Part shown: piece after piece, positions 8,255-15,531 of the stretch
Layout: the number at the start of each line of letters is the position of its first letter
How positions within the stretch are numbered: the first letter of the stretch is position 1
NCBI RefSeq assembly: GCF_019991125.1
Contig: NZ_JAGENB010000003.1
Span: forward strand, 310,001 to 374,000
Origin: Phyllobacterium calauticae
GTDB lineage: Bacteria > Pseudomonadota > Alphaproteobacteria > Rhizobiales > Rhizobiaceae
Length of the DNA: 64,000 nt
Direction: 5' to 3'
Notes under the pieces: model-generated
What the model saw: only the letters and a program-made list of their open reading frames with translations
Told to the model about the DNA's origin: nothing
Databases searched by the model: none
Program-made: the position numbers and the translations under genes

Positions 8255-8701
8255 ATGCTGAAACTGCTGGCCCCCCTTCTGTCCAGTGCGGTTTCTGGAG
8301 AGCTCGGTTCCGCTGTGAGCCGGGCAAAGCGCCGTGCGGTCTTCCTTGCGCTGATCGGCATTCTGCTGGCGATTGCCGGCGTCTTCCTGCTCCTCGCGGG
8401 TTATATCGCGCTTTCTCGGCATTTCGGCGATTTGTACACCGCCCTGATCCTGGCCGGCGGCGCGATCGCCCTTGCGCTTCTGGCCTACATCATCATGAAA
8501 GTTGCTGAAACGGTTGCACGCAAGCGGCAGCGCGAGCGGTCAAAGGTCGATACATCAACCCTGCTGACCGTCGCTGCACTTGCCGCCGCACCAACCGTCT
8601 TGAAATCGCGGGGGTTGCTGATGCTGGCCGTACCGGTCATCGCCTTTGCCGGACTTTCGCTTCTCACCAGGAAGAAACCATCATCCAACGACAGCAGCTG
8701 A
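8255..8701 (+). CDS. Small membrane protein, phage-holin-family-like (DUF1469 type)
   Basis: 148 residues with three hydrophobic segments (about 28-50, 60-83 and 103-135) and a basic loop KRQRERSK between the second and third. The layout resembles the holin superfamily/YqjE-type proteins often paired with YqjD/ElaB proteins. There is no phage context, so a lysis role is not implied. It is the second gene of the EcfG-driven pair, and its last 21 bases overlap the end of the convergent HWE kinase gene. Confidence 0.75.
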   Translation: MLKLLAPLLSSAVSGELGSAVSRAKRRAVFLALIGILLAIAGVFLLLAGYIALSRHFGDLYTALILAGGAIALALLAYIIMKVAETVARKRQRERSKVDTSTLLTVAALAAAPTVLKSRGLLMLAVPVIAFAGLSLLTRKKPSSNDSS

Positions 8702-10213
8702 CCCTTCCTTTATCGGCATCGAAATCAGAACTTCCATGCCGGTTTCGGGGTAACTCAACCGAACACTGCTCGACAGAACCTTGTCCAGGCTGCGTTCAAT
8801 CAGCCGCTCGCCAAGTCCGCGGGCGGCCGGAGGTATGACACGGGGGCCATCGGATTCGACCCAGTGAATGACCACCCTGGATTCATCGAGCCCGGTTTCC
8901 GTCTGCCATGACACACGCACCCTGCCGCGCGCGGAGGACAGCGCACCATGCTTGGCCGCATTGGTGGCAAGTTCGTGCAATGCGATGCCAAGTCCCAAGG
9001 CGTGATCGGGCGGGAGAATCATGTCCTCGCCTTCCAGCACGACCTGGGCCGGATCATAGATCGCATAGGGTTCGACCTGCTTGGTGATGAGGTCAACGAG
9101 ACTGATGCCGCTCCATTCACGATCGGACAAAAGCGTGTGTGCCTCGGAGATCGCCCGCAGCCGGCCGGAGAAAGCCTCCATGAATTCCGCCGGATCCGAG
9201 GTCCGGTTCAAGGTCTGCCGCGCCAGCGATTGCAGCATGGCCAGCGTATTCTTGACCCGGTGGTTCAATTCCCGCAACAGCAGCCGGGTTTTCTCGGCGG
9301 CATTTCGCGTGCTGGTGATATCGATATTGACACCAACGGCTACCAGCGGCCTGCCGGCGGCATCCCGTTCAAAAACACGGCCGCGTCCGAGCAGCCACTG
9401 ACCGGAGGATGCGGCGCGAAATTCGCCGACGTAATCCTGGTTATGTGCCATTGCGCGGGTGAACGCCGATTTCATCAATGGAAAATCATCCGGATGCATG
9501 GCGCGGAAAACATCTTCGCCGCTTATCGGCTTGTCGTCGCTGAGGCCGAGCATGGAATAAGCCATCTTGTTGCCGGTGAATTTTCCGGTCTTCAGGTCCC
9601 AAACCCAGCTGCCGACATTCCCGACCTCCAGCGCCATATCATGGCGCAGTTCATCCCTGTTCAGGGTTTCGATGGACCGAACATTGCTTTGTGCATCGCA
9701 CTTCATCTTGAGAAAGGAACCGGCAAGCCTGGCCACCTGCTTCAACTGGGATTGCAGCAGCGTGCTTGCCGTTTGTCCGGGCTGCGCCGAGGCGATGACA
9801 AGCGCAGCTACACGCGCGCCACCAACCTCGACCGGCGTCGCTGCAACAAACCGCACATCGTTGCCGGCCGAGCCCGCCACACCCCCGGAAAATCGCTTGT
9901 CTGCCGTCACATCGGGAACGACCAGCGATTCTCCCTCTGGCAGGACCAGCGCATTTGCGCCGAATGCCCAGAAATCGGTGCGTCCCGCCGGCGCGTTTCC
10001 GGCCTGCGCCAGTATCCGGATTTGCGTCTCACCGACCGCCACGATCAGCGCAACATCGGCATTCGAGAATGACAAGGCCAGGGAGGCCAGTCCGTGAAGC
10101 TCGCTTTCAGGCTGAAATTCAAGGCCGCTCAGCACGGAAACAGCATCCAGACGAGCGGGCTCTGACAGAAATCCTGACATGTTTTCTGAAATTTGGTCTG
10201 ACTTCATAGTCAC
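8681..10213 (-). CDS. HWE-family sensor histidine kinase (GAF-PAS)
   Basis: 510 residues with no membrane segment, so a cytoplasmic sensor. A GAF-like domain spans about 40-170, a PAS fold about 195-300, then the HWE dimerisation/phosphoacceptor region with His318 (ELNHRVKN). The ATPase part contains HELATNAAKH (413-422) and the defining motif IHWVESDGP (His450, Trp451, Glu453). HWE kinases commonly feed PhyR in the general stress response. Its location and its own perfect EcfG promoter (10270-10294) suggest a feedback sensor of that pathway. The start may be GTG 10213 (GAGGGG 6 bases upstream) or ATG 10207. Confidence 0.9.
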   Translation of the reverse strand: MTMKSDQISENMSGFLSEPARLDAVSVLSGLEFQPESELHGLASLALSFSNADVALIVAVGETQIRILAQAGNAPAGRTDFWAFGANALVLPEGESLVVPDVTADKRFSGGVAGSAGNDVRFVAATPVEVGGARVAALVIASAQPGQTASTLLQSQLKQVARLAGSFLKMKCDAQSNVRSIETLNRDELRHDMALEVGNVGSWVWDLKTGKFTGNKMAYSMLGLSDDKPISGEDVFRAMHPDDFPLMKSAFTRAMAHNQDYVGEFRAASSGQWLLGRGRVFERDAAGRPLVAVGVNIDITSTRNAAEKTRLLLRELNHRVKNTLAMLQSLARQTLNRTSDPAEFMEAFSGRLRAISEAHTLLSDREWSGISLVDLITKQVEPYAIYDPAQVVLEGEDMILPPDHALGLGIALHELATNAAKHGALSSARGRVRVSWQTETGLDESRVVIHWVESDGPRVIPPAARGLGERLIERSLDKVLSSSVRLSYPETGMEVLISMPIKEGSAAVVG

Positions 10214-10269
10214 ATGACGCCCCTCATCGAGCCGTCCTTACTCTTAACGTTGAAACAGCTTCGATTATC

Positions 10270-10294
10270 AACGCAACGCATACCCCTTTGTTCC
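10270..10294 (-). promoter_or_regulatory. EcfG promoter of the HWE kinase gene
   Basis: On the minus strand GGAAC (10294-10290), 16 bases, CGTT (10273-10270): a full match, 57-63 bases before the kinase start. It lies back to back with the promoter at 10301-10325. Confidence 0.8.
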
Positions 10295-10300
10295 CCGCCC

Positions 10301-10325
10301 GGAACATTTAATAGCGCCCGTCGTT
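10301..10325 (+). promoter_or_regulatory. EcfG promoter of the 73-aa gene
   Basis: GGAAC (10301-10305), 16 bases, CGTT (10322-10325): a full match, 33 bases before the start at 10358. Only six bases separate its -35 from the -35 of the divergent kinase promoter. Confidence 0.82.
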
Positions 10326-10357
10326 TCTGTTGCGTGAAGAATGCAAAGGAGAAATCT

Positions 10358-10579
10358 ATGCGCGACGCGAAGGACATTCTATCGGACAATAGTCTGGACA
10401 GGACCGTGAAAATCGAAAAGCTGCGGGAACTGCTCAGCGAAGCCAGAGGATTGCAGCGGGCAGCGACGGAAGGCGGAATGGACAATGAGGATGGCTCCAC
10501 CCGGACCTTGCGCGACATCGAACTTGCGCTGGAACAGCTGAACGCCGACATGCCGGAAACCGGGGCGGCAACCCTCTGA
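10358..10579 (+). CDS. Small orphan protein under EcfG promoter
   Basis: 73 residues, hydrophilic, predicted helical and acidic towards the C-terminus (MRDAKDILSDNSLDRTVKIE...). I recognise no domain. AAAGGAG 7 bases before the ATG fixes the start; the reading frame extends further left, but that part covers the promoters. It is transcribed divergently from the HWE kinase from a perfect EcfG promoter, so it is probably stress induced. It ends 7 bases before the stop of the convergent CHASE3 kinase gene. The function is unknown. Confidence 0.75.
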   Translation: MRDAKDILSDNSLDRTVKIEKLRELLSEARGLQRAATEGGMDNEDGSTRTLRDIELALEQLNADMPETGAATL

Positions 10580-10586
10580 CTGCCAC

Positions 10587-12002
10587 TCATTCGTCTTCCG
10601 CCTTCGCGTTTTCGGGCGCAGCTGCACTGTGAAGGGAGGGGAACGTGACCGTCACGATCGTGCCGCCACCATCTTTGGCGCCATAGGTCACCGCACCGCC
10701 AAATTGCTGGCAGAGTTGTGCGACGATCACGGAGCCCAAACCTGTCGCCCGCTTGTGGAGTTTTTTCTGGATGCCGATGCCATCGTCAGCAATGGTGAGG
10801 GCTATAATGCCGTGGGCATCGCGCTGCAGGCCGATTTCGATCAACCCCGCCCGATTATGCGGAAATGCGTGTTTGATCGCGTTCATCGTCAGCTCACCGA
10901 TAATGATACCGAGGGTTGTGGCATCCCGGGAGCTCAGATCAATCGGTTCGAAATGGGCTTCGATCCGGATATCCCGGCCGTGAAAATGCGCTTCCCTGAT
11001 GTCGGCCATAATCTCCGGCAAATATTCATCGGCCCGAACGGTCTCATGATCCTTTCCCAGCCGGAGCCGACGGTGTGCCGAAGAAATCGTCTGGATTCGA
11101 TCACGCGCCGCGCCGAGGGCCACTCGGATTTCGTCTGACGAAACGCCGTGCATCTGGATGCCAAGAAGCGATGACACGGTCGCCAGCGAATTACCGATGC
11201 GATGATCGGAATCCTGCAGGAGCGTTTCCACGCGCGCTCTCTCCCGCTTGGCAATCAGCATCGCCTTTTCGAGCTCGGCGGTGCGCAGTTGAACCATTTC
11301 TTCCAGTTGCGATTTTTCAGAAAGCAGCGTCGATTGACCTTCGGTCAGCTTGCGCACATAGCGCTTGGTGCGGCTGGCAAGGATATAGGCGAGTATCAGT
11401 GCACCTGCGAGGGCGAGGATCGAGGCAATGGTCAGCCAAAAGCGCAACTTGTCCATGGCTATGTTGCGGGCAATAAGCCGACGATCTTCTTCACCCAGGA
11501 AACTGTTGATGGTTTTCCTGACTTCATCCATCTGGCCGATGCCGAAATCGGAACCGAGTGAAGCCAGAGCTTCGCTGTTGTTCCCCGCAAGAGACATCGA
11601 TATGGCCGCTTCGACCTTTTGCTGCTTCTGCTTCGCCAAATCCTGAATTTGGCTGACAATGGCCTGTTGCCGGGGATTGCCTCTTGTCATCTCGTTCAGC
11701 GTATTCAGCGATTCGGCAAGGTGGGATGCGGCCGCACGGTAGAGATCGAGGAAGGCGGGGTTTTGGGTCAGGAGATAACCGCGTTGACTGGTATGCGCTT
11801 CGTTCAAGAGGGCGAGTGCGCCATCCGCCTGCTCCCGGACCCGGTAGGTGGCAATGACGTCGTCCATCTGGTTGTTGAAGCCGCGGGTCAGGATGATGGT
11901 CGACGTCGCAGCGGTGATGATCAGGGCAAGCGAGATGATGATGGCCAACCCGCGCCGGGGTCTCTCCGAAAAACCTGCCAAAACTCTGCGCCACTGCACC
12001 AA
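10587..12002 (-). CDS. Membrane sensor histidine kinase, CHASE3 and HisKA_2 type
   Basis: 471 residues from the start used here. TM helix at about 18-38, a CHASE3-like periplasmic helical sensor at about 40-180 (LLNEAHTSQRGYLLTQN), TM helix at about 189-209, a coiled coil, then a HisKA_2 phosphoacceptor His267 (DSDHRIGNSLATV) and an ATPase with GELTMNAIKHAFP and DDGIGI. HisKA_2/HWE kinases are the usual inputs to PhyR. The open frame extends to 12164, but that part overlaps the crp-like gene. TTG at 12002 or GTG at 11999 fits the ribosome binding site AGGAG at 12015-12011. It lies downstream of the Crp/Fnr gene on the same strand, 55 bases away. Confidence 0.85.
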   Translation of the reverse strand: MVQWRRVLAGFSERPRRGLAIIISLALIITAATSTIILTRGFNNQMDDVIATYRVREQADGALALLNEAHTSQRGYLLTQNPAFLDLYRAAASHLAESLNTLNEMTRGNPRQQAIVSQIQDLAKQKQQKVEAAISMSLAGNNSEALASLGSDFGIGQMDEVRKTINSFLGEEDRRLIARNIAMDKLRFWLTIASILALAGALILAYILASRTKRYVRKLTEGQSTLLSEKSQLEEMVQLRTAELEKAMLIAKRERARVETLLQDSDHRIGNSLATVSSLLGIQMHGVSSDEIRVALGAARDRIQTISSAHRRLRLGKDHETVRADEYLPEIMADIREAHFHGRDIRIEAHFEPIDLSSRDATTLGIIIGELTMNAIKHAFPHNRAGLIEIGLQRDAHGIIALTIADDGIGIQKKLHKRATGLGSVIVAQLCQQFGGAVTYGAKDGGGTIVTVTFPSLHSAAAPENAKAEDE

Positions 12003-12057
12003 CTGCACTGCTCCTGCCAAAACAGGCCTCGTATGCTCGGCCCGCCATATACACGAA

Positions 12058-12813
12058 CTAGATAAAGGGTCTTGGCAGCTTCGGCAAACCTTGCCATCCC
12101 GATATATCCAGAAGGGTCGTTTCATCGAGGACTTCACAGCCCCGGTCAACCCATCGCAAAGCACCGCGCGCCGCTAGTTTCTTGAGCGTCTTGTTCGTAT
12201 GCACGATGGACAATCCGAGCGTATCGGCAACGTGCTGTTGTCTCAGCGGCACAAACAGCTTGTTGTTCTTGACCATGCCGACCGACTTGGCACGCTGAAA
12301 AATGAAGGCAAACAGATAGGCCGCGCGCTCCAATGCGGTGCGACGCCCGACACTGAGCAGGATTTCATCCAGCATCTGTTCTTCGCGGGACGCCAGCCAG
12401 GTAATATCGTAGGCAAGGCTTGGAAAGGTGCGGAAAAGGTTGGGGAGTTTGTCACGCTGGAAAACGCACAAAATCACGGGCGACATGGCTTCGATGGAGT
12501 GCTGCATCTCCTTCATCAGCGATCCCTGCAGCCCGATGAGGTCGCCGGGAAGTACGTAGTTGAGGATTTGCCGGCGGCCGTCTTCCAGTGTTTTGTAGCG
12601 AAACGCCCAGCCGGACAGAACCGTGAAAAGGTGCGCGCTGTTGGCACCTTCGACCAGAAATGTCGTCCCGGCATCGGCAACAAGCTCGCCCGTCTTGAAG
12701 CCCGACAGGAACTCCAGTTCGTCCTTGTCGTGCGGTTGGAAATGCGGGAAATCCTGCAAGGGGCATTTTTCGCAGGGGAATTGCCGTACTGCTGAAGCTG
12801 TTGCTGTTTTCAT
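12058..12813 (-). CDS. Crp/Fnr-family transcription regulator
   Basis: 251 residues. A cyclic-nucleotide-binding-type jelly roll spans about 35-150, a long dimer helix follows, and a C-terminal winged helix includes RQQHVADTLGLSIVHTNKTL. Two Cys near the N-terminus (Cys14 and Cys17, FPCEKCPL) are noteworthy, but the four-Cys pattern of oxygen-sensing FNR is not evident. The target genes are unknown. ATG 12813 is used; an in-frame TTG lies at 12825. Neither has a strong ribosome binding site. It heads the operon with the CHASE3 kinase and is divergent from the receiver gene at 12955. Confidence 0.87.
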   Translation of the reverse strand: MKTATASAVRQFPCEKCPLQDFPHFQPHDKDELEFLSGFKTGELVADAGTTFLVEGANSAHLFTVLSGWAFRYKTLEDGRRQILNYVLPGDLIGLQGSLMKEMQHSIEAMSPVILCVFQRDKLPNLFRTFPSLAYDITWLASREEQMLDEILLSVGRRTALERAAYLFAFIFQRAKSVGMVKNNKLFVPLRQQHVADTLGLSIVHTNKTLKKLAARGALRWVDRGCEVLDETTLLDISGWQGLPKLPRPFI

Positions 12814-12954
12814 TTGATTTCTCAATTAAGAGTTGTTGAGCACGCTAACATGCTGCCATTGAAATGACCGATAATTCTTCGCGTTCGACATGTCATAGTT
12901 AAATGACACCCTATTCCGTTCAGCGCATAAGCACTGCTTTTAGGAGCAGTTGAT

Positions 12955-13374
12955 ATGGAATTGACCGGCAAGCGACTTCTGGTTCTGGAGGACGAATATC
13001 TGATCGCACTCGAATTGGAGCGCATTGCGGAGGAATGTGGCGCAAAATCCGTTCATGTCGTCTCGACCGTTGCAGAGCTTCTATTCTGGATTGAGAGCCA
13101 GCCGCCATGCGACATCGCCATTCTCGAAGTCAAGGCACGGGGCACCTCCTCTCTGGACGCCGCAAGCCTCATGCTGCAACGGGGCGTTCCCGTCGTCTTT
13201 GCCACCGCCTATGATCAGCAAAGGAGCGGCATTGCCGGTTTTGCCGATGTTCCCGTGGTTTTGAAGCCCTATGGCAAGACCCAGATCCTGCAAGCCGTCA
13301 CCACCGCTTTTGCCAGAATGGCTCTGAGAACACTGCCGGCAAAAGAAGACGGCGCGTCAGGCGAACTTGTTTGA
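12955..13374 (+). CDS. Stand-alone receiver-domain protein lacking the phospho-acceptor Asp
   Basis: 139 residues, a single CheY-like receiver domain. The acidic pair Glu12-Asp13, the Thr in FATAY (82-86) and Lys104 (VVLKPYG) are present. At the position of the phospho-acceptor Asp there is Glu58 (AILEVKA, codon GAA at 13126-13128). The FAT-x-Y segment resembles the FATGUY group of receivers tied to the general stress response in alphaproteobacteria. A Glu there could mimic the phosphorylated state or make it a phosphorylation-independent partner. AGGAG 8 bases before the ATG supports the start. Its 3' end overlaps the convergent ecfG by 18 bases. Confidence 0.88.
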   Translation: MELTGKRLLVLEDEYLIALELERIAEECGAKSVHVVSTVAELLFWIESQPPCDIAILEVKARGTSSLDAASLMLQRGVPVVFATAYDQQRSGIAGFADVPVVLKPYGKTQILQAVTTAFARMALRTLPAKEDGASGELV

Positions 13375-13908
13375 TGTTACCTGCGTGGAAATGGAGTCTG
13401 GGCCGTAATCAACCTCTCCCTGGACATCGAGAAGTTCCTGCAACCGTGTTCTTGCACGGCTGACGCGGCTCTTGATTGTGCCAACGGCGCATGCACAGAT
13501 ATCCGCCGCCTCTTCATAGGAAAAGCCGGACGCACCGACAAGAATGATTGCCTCGCGTTGATCGTCGGGCAGCTTTTCCAGAGCCTTGCGGAAATCCTGC
13601 AGATCAAGCGCGCCGTATTGCGAGGGATGCACCGAAAGCTGTTCGGTGAAAATGCCATCCGAGTCCTGCACTTCGCGCCCGCGCTTGCGCATCTGGCTAT
13701 AAAATTCATTGCGCAGGATCGTAAACAGCCAGGCCTTTATGTTGGTGCCGGGCTCGAACGAATCCTGCTTGGCCCACGCTTTCATGATCGTGTCCTGGAC
13801 AAGATCATCCGCGCGGTCGGGATTGCCGATCAGCGATACTGCGAATGCGCGCAGCTTCGGCAGGGACGCAATCAGATTTCTCTTGAAATCAGGGGATTCA
13901 TGTACCAT
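13357..13908 (-). CDS. ecfG: General stress response sigma factor EcfG
   Basis: 183 residues of an ECF sigma factor. Region 2 includes DRADDLVQDTIMKAW and region 4 includes FSYEEAADICACAVGTIKSRVSRAR. Position next to nepR and phyR identifies it as the EcfG (ECF15) type, which recognises GGAAC-N16/17-CGTT promoters; eight such sites or variants occur in this window. In resting cells NepR holds it; phosphorylated PhyR binds NepR and frees it. The start follows AGGCGG closely and lies 11 bases after the nepR stop, so the two form an operon. It overlaps the receiver gene tail to tail by 18 bases. Confidence 0.95.
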   Translation of the reverse strand: MVHESPDFKRNLIASLPKLRAFAVSLIGNPDRADDLVQDTIMKAWAKQDSFEPGTNIKAWLFTILRNEFYSQMRKRGREVQDSDGIFTEQLSVHPSQYGALDLQDFRKALEKLPDDQREAIILVGASGFSYEEAADICACAVGTIKSRVSRARTRLQELLDVQGEVDYGPDSISTQVTSNKFA

Positions 13909-13919
13909 TCGACCGCCTG

Positions 13920-14123
13920 TTATTTTGACGACTGAGCATGGTTGCGTTCAGCTTCGTCGAGCTTTTCCAGAAGGTCGAGGAAACGTGCCGGTATTTCCTC
14001 CTCCTGTACGGAGGCATAAAGCGCACGCAGCTTCAAACCAATTTCTGATTCCGCGTTTCTGACGTCGCGGCGGCGGACACGACCCTTTTCGGAGCCGTCT
14101 GAGATACTTTTGTTGGCGTTCAT
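13920..14123 (-). CDS. nepR: Anti-sigma factor NepR
   Basis: 67 residues. The core carries the NepR signature IGLKLRALYASVQEEEIPARFLDLLEKL, split here into two helices that clamp EcfG, with a charged N-terminal tail. Small NepR proteins always sit beside ecfG and phyR. ATG 14123 is used; an in-frame codon at 14153 has no better ribosome binding site. First gene of the nepR-ecfG operon and divergent from phyR. A GGAAC element at 14207-14203 may be part of its promoter, although the matching -10 is poor (GATT). Confidence 0.92.
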   Translation of the reverse strand: MNANKSISDGSEKGRVRRRDVRNAESEIGLKLRALYASVQEEEIPARFLDLLEKLDEAERNHAQSSK

Positions 14124-14182
14124 TCTACTATCTTTGCTGGTCGTTCGTCGCAAAAGCTTTTGGCAGGCACATTAATGTCGAT

Positions 14183-14207
14183 AATCCCCTGGAGAAGGAA
14201 AAGTTCC
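14183..14207 (-). promoter_or_regulatory. Possible EcfG promoter of nepR-ecfG
   Basis: On the minus strand GGAAC (14207-14203), 16 bases, GATT (14186-14183). The -35 is exact, while the -10 differs from CGTT at two positions. Autoregulation of nepR-ecfG is known in relatives, so this is a plausible but weak site. Confidence 0.35.
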
Positions 14208-14214
14208 ATGCCAG

Positions 14215-14239
14215 GGAACTTTTTTTTCGCCAATGTGTT
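14215..14239 (+). promoter_or_regulatory. Probable EcfG promoter of phyR
   Basis: GGAAC (14215-14219), 16 bases, TGTT (14236-14239). The -35 is exact and the -10 has one mismatch. It lies 51 bases before the preferred phyR start. Confidence 0.6.
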
Positions 14240-14289
14240 TTGGTTCGTACTAGTCTTCAATGCCCAAACGGGAACGGGAAATCACCATA

Positions 14290-15084
14290 ATGTCATTGTC
14301 CACTCGGATCGCTCCACATCTGCCCTATCTTCGCCGCTTCGCCCGCGCCATTACCGGGTCGCAATCATCAGGCGATGCTTATGTAGCGGCGACGCTCGAA
14401 ATCCTTATCAGCGATGTCTCCCTTTTTCCTGAAGCCACCTCTGACCGGGTCAGCCTCTACAAGCTGCTGATCAAGCACTTCAATTCCGTCAATGTCCGCC
14501 CGCTCGAATTGCAATCGGAATTCGGCTGGGAAAAGCACGCAGCGGCAAACCTGACGGCCATCGCCCCCCGCGCGCGTCAGGCTTTCCTTCTCATCAGCCT
14601 TGAAGGCTTCAGCCAGGCTGAAACCCTCGATATTCTCGATATAGACGAGCAGGAGCTTTATGCTCTCCTCGACGAGGCTTCCGTCGGCATCTCCAAGCAG
14701 ATCGCCACCGATATCATGATCATCGAGGACGAACCGCTGATCGCCATGGACATCGAACATATGGTGGAAAGTCTGGGTCATCGGGTTGTCGGTATCGCCC
14801 GTACCCGCGACGAGGCCGTGAAACTCTATGCGGAAACACATCCGAGCATGATTCTTGCCGACATTCAGCTCGCCGACGGCAGCTCAGGCATCGATGCGGT
14901 CAACAACATCCTGAGCCAGGACGCGGTTCCCGTGATCTTCATCACAGCGTTTCCTGAGCGGCTCCTGACCGGCGAACGGCCGGAACCGACCTTCCTTGTC
15001 ACCAAGCCTTTCAACCCTGACATGGTCAAGGCCCTGATTACACAGGCGCTGTTCTTCAAGGAAAGCAGCAAGGCAAAGGCATAG
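14290..15084 (+). CDS. phyR: General stress response regulator PhyR
   Basis: 264 residues with the PhyR architecture. An N-terminal sigma-factor-like domain (about 1-130, MSLSTRIAPHLPYLRRFARA) mimics EcfG and captures NepR. A C-terminal receiver domain (about 141-255) has phospho-acceptor Asp191 (ILADIQLADGSSG) and the FITAF and VTKPF motifs. Phosphorylation by HWE/HisKA_2 kinases exposes the sigma-like part and releases EcfG. The start at 14290 matches the N-terminus of known PhyR proteins; ATG 14260 would add ten residues. It is divergent from nepR-ecfG. Confidence 0.96.
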   Translation: MSLSTRIAPHLPYLRRFARAITGSQSSGDAYVAATLEILISDVSLFPEATSDRVSLYKLLIKHFNSVNVRPLELQSEFGWEKHAAANLTAIAPRARQAFLLISLEGFSQAETLDILDIDEQELYALLDEASVGISKQIATDIMIIEDEPLIAMDIEHMVESLGHRVVGIARTRDEAVKLYAETHPSMILADIQLADGSSGIDAVNNILSQDAVPVIFITAFPERLLTGERPEPTFLVTKPFNPDMVKALITQALFFKESSKAKA

Positions 15085-15117
15085 GAGCCGGCAAAGCATT
15101 CGCACCTGCTGCCGCAT

Positions 15118-15143
15118 GGAACAAAGGCACCCCCGAGATCGTT
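15118..15143 (+). promoter_or_regulatory. EcfG promoter of the DUF1328 gene
   Basis: GGAAC (15118-15122), 17 bases, CGTT (15140-15143): a full match with the longer spacer, 29 bases before the start at 15172. Confidence 0.75.
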
Positions 15144-15171
15144 GTGCATGCAACAGGATAGGGAGTTGATA

Positions 15172-15336
15172 ATGCTATATTATGCGGTTGTGTTTCTTAT
15201 TATTGCCCTCGTGGCCGGTGCACTTGGCTTTGGCGGAATAGCCGGGGCTTCTGTCGGGATAGCCAAGATTGTTTTCTTTGTGTTCCTGGCGTTGCTGCTC
15301 GTCTCCTTGATCGCCGGTCTGCTTCGCAAGGCATAG
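15172..15336 (+). CDS. DUF1328 (YtjA-like) small membrane protein
   Basis: 54 residues with two hydrophobic helices around a Gly-rich turn ([16 protein letters not shown]) and a C-terminal LLRKA. This is the DUF1328 family of tiny inner-membrane proteins, often stress induced and functionally unknown. GGGAG 7 bases before the ATG sets the start. It has its own EcfG promoter and terminator just downstream of phyR, so it is a monocistronic member of the stress regulon. Confidence 0.88.
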   Translation: MLYYAVVFLIIALVAGALGFGGIAGASVGIAKIVFFVFLALLLVSLIAGLLRKA

Positions 15337-15357
15337 TCACAGGAATTTGAATGCGTG

Positions 15358-15395
15358 AAAGGCCGCCGGCATCAAGCCGGTGGCCTTTGTTTATT
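15358..15395 (+). terminator. Rho-independent terminator after DUF1328
   Basis: 10-bp stem GGCCGCCGGC / GCCGGTGGCC with one G-T pair and an ATCAA loop, followed by TTTGTTTATT. It lies about 25 bases past the stop. Confidence 0.85.
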
Positions 15396-15531
15396 GGCGC
15401 GGTTTCTCATTGGAAATTTGTAGCATTGCAGCGACCGGCACTTGGTTGTAGTGGGATACGACACATGTGAAATTGACGGTCAGGCTGCATTCACCTCTCG
15501 ATTCCATGCAGCGTTGAAACTGGACGGCCCG

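Noticed and set aside
8255..8701. Prophage holin
   Set aside because: The holin-like label reflects only a membrane pattern; no lysin, integrase or other phage gene is nearby.
12826..12954. FNR box upstream of the Crp/Fnr gene
   Set aside because: TTGA and TCAA are close together but separated by only 4 bases, not 6, so they do not form an FNR site.
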